Shown here piece by piece: positions 15,201 through 27,200 of a stretch of DNA of 64,000 nucleotides. The translations under genes and the position numbers were made by a program. The stretch is from Branchiostoma floridae. Its lineage: Eukaryota > Chordata > Leptocardii > Amphioxiformes > Branchiostomatidae. Every line of letters begins with the position of its first letter. Within the stretch, counting starts at the first letter, position 1. Below the pieces are notes generated by a model, which worked only from the letters and a program-made list of their open reading frames with translations, did no database searches and was not told the origin of the DNA. The stretch spans positions 17,930,457 through 17,994,456 of the forward strand of contig NC_049986.1 in assembly GCF_000003815.2 (NCBI RefSeq). Reading direction: 5' to 3'.

Positions 15201-18200
15201 AAAAATATAACGTTAGTCAATTCTGCTTGTGGTATCAAGTCCTCACCCAGACTTACACAAAGAAATGTGAATAACTAATCAGTAAAACATTGTTTGTATC
15301 TAGTATTCCACACACATTGGTATGCAGAAGTCTTACAATTTTACAGCTTCATAAAAAATGCAGGACCTGCAAGTGATGTGTGGTCACAAGGCTTGAGTCT
15401 AAGCCCTTTGAAGTACCAGAGCAATAAATATGCTAATTGGGTCCTGTCTCTGCTTCTTATCCTGACGAGAACAAGTTCCTACGTCACCATCTAAAATCAT
15501 GAATGCAATCCCTTTTATTCTTACATTATCCTTACTACAATACTTCTAACCCCGAGAACATGAAAGCAAAACACAATGACCTAGGAAAGATCTGAGCAAA
15601 GATTAGCGGTAATTTCAAAAGAATGGGGCACTATGCAATGCAACATTGCTAGAGATCAGGAGCATTTTACTTTGGTTAGTGAAGTTTAATTGCCAAAGAT
15701 CAGAGGAATTCGGTAAGTATAATGCTCTAGAAAAGATCTACATGTGAGAATAAAAATGAAGGCAAAGCTATTTAAGCACTGTTACATTAGTGGTAAATCA
15801 AAAAGAATCGGGTGCAACAGTGGCAAGGATTAGATGCATTCAGTTTGATTAGTACAGTTTGATTCGTACAGTTTGATTAGTACAGTTTAATTCCCAAAGA
15901 CGGAGTATTCAGTAATTTGAATACAGGGCTCGAAATTCATTTTGGGGATAAGGTGCACTTAAAAAATTGGGTGCACCAAAAATTTTTTGGGTGCATCACT
16001 TAAATCTAAGTAGAATGTCAGAAACACCTAGTAATAACTTAGTTACAAGCTGTGAAATTATTAAACAAGTACCATGACAGACATTTGGATTATCTTTCTA
16101 ACACTTAGATGTCAAGAATATGATGTATACTAGTATACTTTGATATCTTTACATAAGCCCATGAAAATATTTGGGTGCAACCTGTGCACCCACAGAAAAT
16201 AATTGGGTGCACAGCTACAATTTTGGGTGTACCTGGGTGCACATGCACCCAGTATTTCAAGCCCTGGAATACAATGCCCTGGAAAAGATTATAGCAAAGA
16301 TAAACTTATTATCTCTCTGCTACTGTAACCAGTATATTACACAGCACAACATTTCCAAAGATCAGGACCATTTGGTTTGATTAGTCCCATAACATAAACA
16401 TTGAGAAGGATGATCTGGCGAACTCAATTTGCCAACTTCTAACGCTGACTTTTCCATGAGCACAACTTATCATCAGTAGTGCTGACAGGAGCGTTCCTTA
16501 GAGAGGGATTTTTCTGTCTTAATCAGCGTAACTCACTAAGCCAAGGGGATTAAGAATCCACATTAAGTTGAAGATGATATTTCTTGCCCTTGCAGTGAAA
16601 ATCTCCCCCGTGTACAAGATGTAACTCTGCCTGAAGAAACTCATTTGTTCAGGTTCAATTGAAAGTCACATGCCCAGAAGAAAGAGAAAAGACTAAGTGC
16701 TAAAAGTCGTTGTCGTATTTCACTTAAGGATTGACATAAATCCACGTGGGATGTAGACGTAAGAAGCATGTGGCTCCCCTAAGTTTTAATGAAACTCACT
16801 TTGCCTTTAGCCAAATTCAGTTACGATTTTGAACCCATGTAGATATTACGGAGAAAAAAGGAGCTTGTACTCTTCAGTACAAACTAAGTGTGTTATCCCA
16901 TGAGGCACTCATTTTGCCGGATATGAAATACAAACAAACAGTAATTCAAACAACAGGAGCTAATTAACTTATTTGCAACAACTTTGTCATAACGTGTCTC
17001 ACCCCTGTTTCTTATTGAACTACTAAAAATTGCCTTCAAGTCTTTTGCGTATCAATTCATACATATAGTTTAAATATAAAACCTGCTGTTCAACAAGATC
17101 TCTACAGTGTCACTGACAAAAGATAACGGATGTTATCTGAAACATCGAACCGTTTCCAAAATCATATCCAGTTGCTCGAGTACCTGCTATTTGGCATATC
17201 TTACTACCAGGATGTCTAACATTCATTTCACTGAAACAAATGTAGAAAAAGGCTACCGGATACTGTCATAAAAGATGAAGCCAACATAAGTTATTTGTAG
17301 CAACAATATAAGTTGTCCTGCATTTGAGTCCCCTTATACATGTATACTCCAACATTGTGCCCTTAGCAAAGGCACTCTATGCGACTTTCCTCACTTCACT
17401 CAGGGGAAATGAGTACCTGGCTTTGGTTAGGGCCGTCACTTGGATAGGGCGTTAAATGGACGTCCTGTATTTTGGTATTACACCATGAGGTGATGTACGT
17501 GATATGCAATACAAACAAACAAACAAACAAACAAACAAATAGTAAGCTTTACACTATATTTCCAGGATCTGTGGGCTGCAGTATCTTTGGGTTCCTGTTC
17601 ACAGCCTGCTGCATCGCATCCACCTACAGTCTGGCAGCCACCGCTCTCAACAGATGGTGCCTCATCGTTTATCCATCCAGGTACCACAAGGTGGGTATAT
17701 CATTTATCAATATCAATATTTTCATGCATATGTCTGACTGTGTAAGCCCTAAGGGGTGATTGCTAAATCCAATGTTTCAACTCTTGTTCAGTTCTCTGAT
17801 TAAGGATTGGAAATATATGTTGAAATATGGGGTTACCTGCTCTGAGATGGTGAAAAATGGAGAAATAAGGAAAGCATTTCAATGATCAATATTTGTAGCT
17901 TAATAATTTCTAATAAATGAGATTTTCCCAATGAAGGCATTTCCACAGAATATACATAATCTTCTGCTTAGCTGGAAACTTCTATCTCTGTCCAGAAGAT
18001 ACAGCCAGAATACTCCTAACTTTTAGCACCCTGAGTTTGACTAAAGATTAAGAGGAAAACACAATAAAATGTCCAAGTTAAAAATCCTATGCCAACAGGC
18101 CAAGTTCAACCCTGTAGTGTGCCATTCAGAACCAAGTAAGAACAGTAAGTACAGTCTAGACCAAGAGCTTACATGTAAGTGCTTTGAGCTATTACCGTTA

Positions 18201-21200
18201 AGTTACCCTCAAACCACATCAGCTTCATGTTGAAGTGCAGTCATCAGCATGAAATAGGACAAGTACCCAGTCAGAAATTAGAGATGTTTTAAGTTGGAAA
18301 GGAAACAAGATCTTTCTATAAAAATCCGACACATTGATTTTAGCAATATGAAATTGGAGAAGCACAGTTACATTTTGTACAACACAAACATTTTTATGGT
18401 ATTATGTCACTTTGCACAGTTGGAAAAGCAAAGTACAATGTGCGATACAAAGCCTAGATAATGTTAATTTTACTACTATGCGCGCCTAAGCTATCTACAA
18501 CCATAGTCACTAGGGCTGGGTACCGGTACAGAAAATTCAGGTCCAGGTCCGGTTCAGGTCCAAAGGATTAGGTCCAGGTCCGGACCTGAACCTGGACCTG
18601 ATTCAGTATGACTCATACCAATGGTCCATTTCACTACATAGAAATTTGTTTGGTGGAGTATGAGGCTTACACTAGCGTTTTAAAATCCTACAACGCTAAC
18701 TGCACCTGTAAGATTGGCTGTAAAACTTGGTAGAAATTACTAAAAACTCTACTCTACTTCACTCTTGTTATTTTCTTCCACCTGCAAGCGCCAAAACGAG
18801 TGAATGGCTGATAGAATAATCTGTTAATTTTCTAATCGGTCCAACATCCGGTCCACCTAATTTTTTTAGGTCCGGTTTTTCTGGACCGGTCCAATAAGAA
18901 AAACCGGTTTTGCACCGGTACGCTGTACCGATACCCAGCCCTAATAGTCACGATACCATGGCTGCTTTTAAAGTTTTATTCAGGCTTTTATCAATCCTGG
19001 CAGTGCCATTCTAGCTGATACAGAGTACATTAACACTAGTGTACTGTAATCGCAAAACTATAAAGCAACTGTGGTACCGCTTCCAGGGATATGACTAATG
19101 GTGTCCTAATGTACTGAAACACCATTTTTTGGTTATACAATGTAATCTTATGGTGGGTTAGAATTACACACAGTAAATGTAGACTTCTCCCATCGTTAAG
19201 AAGTGCTATTCTAAAAGATAAATCATGGAGTGACCTTCACACTTAAGTTTGAAATTTCAATAAAAATAAGTGCATTAGTCATTGTCCTATGGGTAATTAG
19301 ATTTTGTACAAATTGGTTAATCAATTTGTTCACAGAATAATTTGTTTGCAAATTAATGACTTCATTAAAAAAATTAATCAATTTGTTCACGAAGTAATTA
19401 ATTGATTTGCTCATATCATAAATATCTAAATCTAATTATCTAATCATCCAAAGTTCCCAGATCTCTGAGCCCCATCCACCGGGATGGGGTAGATTTTAAA
19501 AAACATGCTCAAGTCTGGCGATTTCTTAATTTGTCGACAGCCAAAGCTCATCACAACTTTAAGAAGTAGGTCATATCAAGTGTCACAAAGCAGTTAATCT
19601 ACTGTTCTAGACCATGCCCTCCCTTATGGATACCTAATGTATAGAAACATGGAATATAAATGATGGAGGACCACTCATACTTCTAACTGGGTCACCAAGA
19701 CTTTTATCATACTTCTAACTGGGTTACCAAGACTTTTATCATACTTCTAACTGGGTCACCAAGACTTTTATCATACTTCTAACTGGGTTACCAAGACTTT
19801 TATCATACTTCTAACTGGGTTACCAAGACTTTTATCATACTTCTAACTGGGTTGCCAAGACTTTTATCATACTTCTAACTGGGTTACCAAGACTTTTATC
19901 ATACTTCTAACTGGGTTACCAAGACTTTTATCATACTTCTAACTGGGTCACCAAGACTTTTGTCAATTAGCAATAGTGGGGACACTAGTAGAGCTACCGT
20001 AGGTCCCGAGAGAAGCAGACAATGTCACATGGAACTGGGCTTTCTGTCACAAGTGTGTCCATATTATGTTTCCATCTTCACACACTGTTTCTGTTTGTTA
20101 ATTGTCTTGAACAGAGGAGTGACATCAAGAAGAGTTAATAATTAAGCCTAACTGTCATTGACCCCCACATCTTACTCTTGAAATAAATGTTACCAATATG
20201 AAGCTGTGAAGCCTTAAAACTTCAGCCATGTCCTAACTGTTCTTTCCTTCTTGTCTAGACCAGAGCTGTCTCAAGTCTCAGGACGGAAATTTTCTTGTTG
20301 GAACAGACAAAAATCTCACCCCATCTATCCATAAAATCTGAACTTGATGAAATGAAACTGATGAAAATGTTTTCTTGTTTGCATAAAATTACAGTTTCAA
20401 CAACGAAAACCAACTAAAACAACAAAAACCAAAAATTACAGCTGTAGACAGTCAAGGTCAGAACATTATGTCATGTGTCCCACTATTCATCATTCTCCCC
20501 TGGGAACTTCCTGAAGTAATTATTGCGAAACAAAAAAAACTGAAACCATTTTGTACTCCATATCATGAATGCAAAGCCCTAAAAGTTCAAGCGTGACCCA
20601 ACAGTTATTTAATCATGGTCCAGAATACTAAATAGCGAGCAATGTGACACCTGACGTGACCCACTTCCTAACTCCCCTGGGAACTTGCTGAAGTATTGCA
20701 AAAAATAAAAGGCACAACCTTTAAAACAACCCAGTAGAATTAACCAACAGCAGACCTTTCCATGCGTCATATAATTCAGATCGTAACTCTATGCCACGCG
20801 CAGGCAGCGAGACAAGTTGGCCTTCTTCCAGGGTGAAATAATCCATCGTAATGCTGGTAATTTACAAGTCTAGTACGACTTGGGTGTCACAGCTATCCAG
20901 AAGGACATTCTCATGGCAATGTAAGCATCGATGTCTGAACGCATCAGCCATCAAGCTACAATTGCATCAAAATTGGTCTATTCTGCCGGTGAATGTTTTA
21001 AATTAAACATACGTCCAATTACACGGTGTGTAGCCTGTAGCCATTTTTGTCTGGGAACAAGGATCAATGTTCAATACATTATTGTTACTGTTAACAGTGA
21101 GTAAGATCTGAGGCAATGTATTACTGTAAATGCAGATACTTTCACGTTGGATTAATGTTCGTGTTTTTCGCGGTGGCCGCTTCACCGCGAACTTAAATCC

Positions 21201-24200
21201 ACCGCGAACATTTTTCCATGGCAGTAAGAGACTACAGTGGATGGTGCTACCGCGAAATTAAAACCACAGCGAAAAGTTCTTTTTCCCGCTACCGTGAAAT
21301 TAAATCCCCGCGAACTTAAATGCATTTACAGTACTTGGATCATGGATCAAAGTGTGTATAAAGTGTCCTATAATAATTATATTACCATGCAGAAATACAG
21401 TCCTGTCTTAAAACAAGGCTGACTTACCAACTGCTGCTAAGTCATGTAAAGGACACCAAGCACATGTAAACTTACTACCAGGAACAGAGGCAGAGATATG
21501 TTTCTACTTCAGTGTGGCAAAACTACATGTCAGAACTATTGGCTAAGAAATTGAAGCCAAACGATGTTTTAGCTTGTAAGCAGAATGTTTTGGGGATTGA
21601 AAAGATTGAGACAGAAAGTGAATAAAGATTTCACAGATTTGGTCTTCCCTTTATATTGTTTATTCCTCAATTTTGTAGTGCTGTATAAACCATTCTCCAC
21701 TAGTAAAAAGGAAAGACAAGCTGTCACAATGATACAATTATATTACCATGCAGAAATAGTCGTGCCTTGAAACAAGGCTGACTTAATGACTACTGCTGGA
21801 TTTTCAGCACCAAGGACATGTACACTAACTACTGTAAATGCAGAAATGTTTGCGGTAGTTTTATATTTACGGTTTTCACGGTGGCCACTTCACCACAAAC
21901 TTAAAACCACCATGACCATTTTTCCATTATAGTATGTCTACAGTCTTAAAACCACTGCGAACACTCTGCTACCACTAAATGTTGTAAATCCCTGCAAACT
22001 TAACCCTTGTCCTGCGGGCCCAGTTATATAACCGGATGCACATGCTGTGCCTGTGTGCGGGTCCGGTTATTTAACCGGTTGGGGGTATTCCCCACAGGAA
22101 CATTTGTGGCTTCTGTGTGGTAACCAGGAACAGCTGGGAAGAAGATGGGGGCTGCATGAATGGGGTCAAGGGTCAATATCCTGGTTGCGCAATCAATCCC
22201 AGAGCTCTTTGCGGGCATAAATTATGTTAATGAGCCAAGATGGCCGACTGTCGTCTGCAGATATGTTTTTTTCATGTTTTTTTCGTGTTTTGGGGCATAA
22301 ATGCTTAGTTTAGTCGCTAAAATGTCAAAGTTAACTTGGTAACAAGTGCATAAGGAGCCTTTCCCCACTGATTCTGAGGCAGAACATCCAATTTTGGGCA
22401 AGAATGGTGAAGAAATGCTGCCAAACATGAGAAAAGAAGATATGCACGTGAACTTTACCATTTTTATGGAAAATTACCCCCCACGCAACAGGAAACGAAT
22501 TAGGACAGTCTGTTAAGCTGCAAATTCGACCTTGGTTACTTTTGTGGAGGTCATTGAGTACCTTGATGTGGCAAATAATTAGTGACAGATGAAGCTGATG
22601 CTATGTTACATTATCCTATTGAACAGCCTTTTCAGCACCCAGGACAATACCTAGCCATAAACTCACCTGCAGTGATACCTGGGTAATTTCTTTTGCTGCA
22701 TGTGTGGCTCTGATGTTGTCAGTATGTCATAGGAATGTTGTAGTGTTGATACTAAGATTATTTATGAAATTCAGGTATTATTAATACAAAAGTTTATGAA
22801 AATAACTTGTTTTATTGATTTATTACCCTTGCATATCATTTTTATGACTCAGGGTCAAACTTTGAAGACATTACTTAAAAGTAGAGACTCTCAGCTTTCT
22901 ATTGATGTGTAACATTATAGGGTTACTTAAATGCAAAGTAAGTAAAAAATAGCAAAGTAAAAGCATTTCCCATACTTTGAAGAGAATCAAAAATGCCCAG
23001 CACAGGGAGGGTATATGGGTAAAAAATTGCCAGCAGGACAAGGGTTAAAATACGTTTAGAGTACCAGGAACAAAAGCAGAGCTCTTTTTTTACTTCAGTG
23101 TATCAAAACTGCACATCACAATTATCAATTGAGAAATTGAAGCCAAATGAAATTACTGGTTAGCAGGATTTGGGGGGGGGGGGGGTGTGGCAAAGGAAAG
23201 GGAGACAGAAAAGGATCATAATAAAAAAAGCTCCTTTTGCTGATTTTGTCTTCCCTTTATATTGTCTATTCCTAAAACACATCATGTATTCTCCTTGTGT
23301 TTCTGAAGACCTAACTCCAAAATTCTCCACTAGTCAAAAGGAAAGACAAGCAGTCACTAGGATACCATGCCAATGTTTCACCAATTATCCCCGGCAAAGG
23401 CCCAATTTCCTGTGAGTTTCACCAGACAGACAGGTTGTAATGGACTTGTCATGAACTGTGGCGAGACTATCTTCACAAGAGATAACACAGAAATGATGAA
23501 GCTAACAGGCAAAGCGCAGAACTGGGCACACAACCAAAAACTTTCCACTGATGACAATCAATCTGCCATAACTTTTTGTGCAGGTGATGCATGCTCACAC
23601 TCACTATCTGGTTTATCGTCTCTTGCTTCCTGTGACACAAGGTCTATACGTGCTTACAAGTACTTGAAGAGGCTTGATAGAGGCATGCTGAGCTCAGCTT
23701 GATGCCTCAGTCTGTATTTGGATGAGGAATATATCTAGAAGGTCTTTCCACCAATGTGACATGGTGAAAGCTGACTCTTAAGAATTCTGTACTACTGTAA
23801 ATGCAGCAACTTTCGTGGTTGTTTAATGTTCACGGTTTTCGTGGTTCGCTTCACCGCAAACTTAAAACCACCGCAAACATTTTTTACCTGGCAGTAATAG
23901 ACTACGGTGGATGGTGCTACCGCGAACTTAAAACCACCCTTTTTCCCGCGACCCCGAAATTAGATCCCCGCAAACTTAAATGCATTTCAGTATTTTGCAC
24001 TATATAATAAGACAGTGATACCCACTGATAGCTATAGGATGTAGAACAGACAGAACTGGACACAGCAAAACTTCTCACTACTACCAGAGCACCAAACTCT
24101 ATATATCTCTATATGTCTGTCCAGAAAAAGCAAAGCATAGAATGGGATCTGCCAATGCAGAAGAGACTGGATTGGTCAAAACAGCAGAAACTTTGACCAA

Positions 24201-27200
24201 AGTTAGAGGCTATAAAACTGCTAAAACATCGCATCAGTCAAGCACACCCTCCGGTTCTCTTTGCATAATCGCAGGAAAGCAGAGGATAGAGCTGATACCC
24301 ACTGATGTGGAAGAGACAGAGCTGGGCACAAGGCCAGTTATCTTTCTCCCAACGGCACTGACCACACAATTATCACCAATCTTTCCCCTGCATGCTGTTA
24401 GAACTTCTCTTTGAGTGATAGTTGAGCAGCGAAACATTATCAGGAAAGGCCAAGGACTTATGTATGTCTTATTTCTTAGTTTTAACATTTCTGTTTCTTT
24501 ATCTATTGGTTTGGCTGTTCAGAACACACAGCCAGGGCTGCCCAACTAGCCTGTGGCTATCACAAAGAGCTAGCCCTGCTGACAAAAACAGACAATACAA
24601 ATAGAATTGGACAAGGACAGGATACTTATCAATAACAATATTCTATGCTAGCATTATGGCTACTGACATTACTTCCAGAACAACAAGTTTTATTGCTTTA
24701 AATGGTAAAATACATCAAAGCATTGGGTTGATCATGATAATGTCTGTTGCAGACCTTCACTATGCGTAGAAGTGTGACCATCTTGGCAGGACTGTGGGTA
24801 CTGGCTGTAGTGCTGTCCATTCCACTGGTGGCTGGTGAGTAGGGGAACTTTTATGATCTTGTGTTTTCAGACATATTCAACAATATTTATCAGGGAAACA
24901 TATTATACTTTAGAGCTCACAATATCCTACCTGCACCTGCAGGAAATGTTCCCATCCAGTTAGTAGGTATTAGATATCAAGCACTGCAGCACTGTTGCAA
25001 AGTAACTTTGTAAAGTCGCTTTGTGCACCTGTCCTTAGTCCTGAAAACACTGCTGTTATAACACTACAGATAGATGCAGTAGACACTGCCTGCAGCTAGG
25101 TATGGCAAAGTACAACTTACTAGTACATAGTCTTCTCCTTACAAGTAGATAGTCTTTACAGAAGGTTGAACTCTGGGGCTCATAAAAATCCCCTTTTCTA
25201 AGAAACTAACAGCACTAGAAAACATTATCTTCAAAGTTTTCTTTTCATAAAAGTTCATAAAACTCCTAAAATGACAAATGTCTCCATTCTCAAAAGGATT
25301 CTATAGCGCACAGTAGATCTTTCTATAGACACGATGTCTCCATATCGCAGCTAGGGGAACCATGTTGGGGGAGAAAAATGACGTGATGTCATATTTGCCA
25401 CAGCCTGAGGACAGATCACATCAATAATACACGAAGAATCCACCCACACGGCCACCTCCTGAGCTATGCGAAAAGCTAGCAGTGATTAAACTATCATAAA
25501 CAACGGAGTTGTAACCTTGGGAATGCTGAACACATATCAATCAGGTCGTAGCAATGTCACGACAAGGTCAAAGAACATTAAGTTCTCCCATGAAAAACTT
25601 TAACATGCATATAAGTGGACACTTTACAAAATAACTGTGGTTACTGCTGTAGTTATTCTATTTAGAGCAACGTAGGAGCAATCAGGAAAAAGATTTGAAT
25701 AAATGATAAGGTGGTAACAAAAACAACTTTACTGATGGGACAGGATTTAGGTCGAAAGTGGGAAGGGGATCAACAATGTTTCTAACTGCTCTCTCCTGAG
25801 ACATGGTAATGGAATGATTCTTAATGTTGTTTCCTATAAAAATCTATCACAAAAGACACGGTTTTACAACTTGAAACCTTTTACATCCTCTTCAGCCTAC
25901 AGAATAACAAGTATACATGTTTGCTCAGGGTTCTAGCCAGGATTTTATTTTGGCGTAATGGTAATGGCAAATATGGTATGCAAGGGGGGTCTTGGTCCTT
26001 CCACGTAATTTGAAGGACTTTTTGGTCAGTTTCATCATTTTTCATATTTGATTAGACATCTTTCAACAAGTAAATGATAGCAAAGTACCACATCTTCACT
26101 CTAGCGTGGTGGTTGCAAATTATAGCGTAGTTGCCAGTTACACTAAAAATGCACAAGCTAGAACCCTGTTGCCAGGTATGGGTGGAGAAAGGACTGTAAC
26201 TCATGCTACTGTATCATGGATCAAACCTAACAACTCCGTATGCTTGAAGGCTGTAGGAAAGTTCTACAGCTCAATTGCATTGAGTGTATTGATTGGTATA
26301 AATTTGATATCAGTTCAATTCAAAGATTCTTCTTTAATCACAAAGAAGACATTCCCCTTCTTTTGTAGAAAGGTTCTTCAGGTCAATTGCAGTGCATTGA
26401 TTTGTGTAAGTTTGATATCAGTTCATTACAAAGTTCCTTCTTTAATCACATAGTAGAACTTAACATCCCTCTGGAATGCAGTCATCAAAAGCTTCCATCG
26501 TTGAGCAACCAAAATATATTGGATATATGTGAGCCTTGATTCTATAATTAGAATGTGATGCATGATTGAAAAGATAATCAAATACATATAAGGTAGAGAT
26601 AATTTTCTTTGTCTATCAAATTCGTTGAGTAATCTGTCAAGTTCACATTGTTGGTTGCAAATCAGTTGCAGCCTCTAAACAGATTTTGATGCAACTTGAG
26701 ATTGTACTAAAGTCTCAAGTTCAAACATTTTGTAGAGCTAGCTACTATTTGCCACTATGACATGGCTTCTTTGGCTTCCAGCGCCTATAATGTATCCTAG
26801 ACTTTTATCTGGCTTGAATTCCAACAGTTCTGTTTAACACTGCCTTAAAGGCTGGAATTCCAGCACTAGCAGTCCTGTTCAACAGTGGAAAGGGTGTGTA
26901 ACATTACCTCAGTCTTCACAACTTTTGAGACCTGTAACTTTGAATCCCCAAGGAAATCTACTGCTGGCCATGCTATTATATATTCAAGGTTGAGGCCACG
27001 CTAACGAGGAACGATAGATCTCGGACTTAGAGGGTTGAAAGGATTACTGTGGAAAATGAAGTTACCATCGCTCCCTGTTCGGTGCTACACCTGTATCCTG
27101 TCACAATCAGGCCGAATAACGAGCTGACCGCAACATGAACTTCGCATTACCGCACCTCTCCCACATACAAACGACTGTGTAACAAGGTATACCTCCTTCC

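Larger units (their letters stand above)
21383..23380. repeat. Tandem duplicated block (about 360-410 bp unit) hosting nested insertions
   Basis: ACCATGCAGAAATA...ACAAGGCTGACTTA at 21386 recurs at 21746; TACTTCAGTGT..CAAAACT and TTTATATTGTxTATTCCT followed by TTCTCCACTAGT.AAAAGGAAAGACAAGC recur at about 21507-21725 and 23093-23355. The second unit is split by the MITE plus piggyBac-like insertion. Confidence 0.75.

Noticed and set aside
19673-19963. CRISPR-like regular repeat
   Set aside because: The 33-bp units are directly adjacent with no unique spacers, in a eukaryotic intron: a minisatellite.
22222-22461. 79-codon minus-strand frame as transposase
   Set aside because: It is inside the piggyBac-like element but on the strand opposite to the more coding-like acidic stretch, and shows no transposase motif.
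24142-24414. 90-codon plus-strand frame as a gene
   Set aside because: No homology recognised, overlaps repeat-like text, no splice context; it lies in GPCR intron 2.
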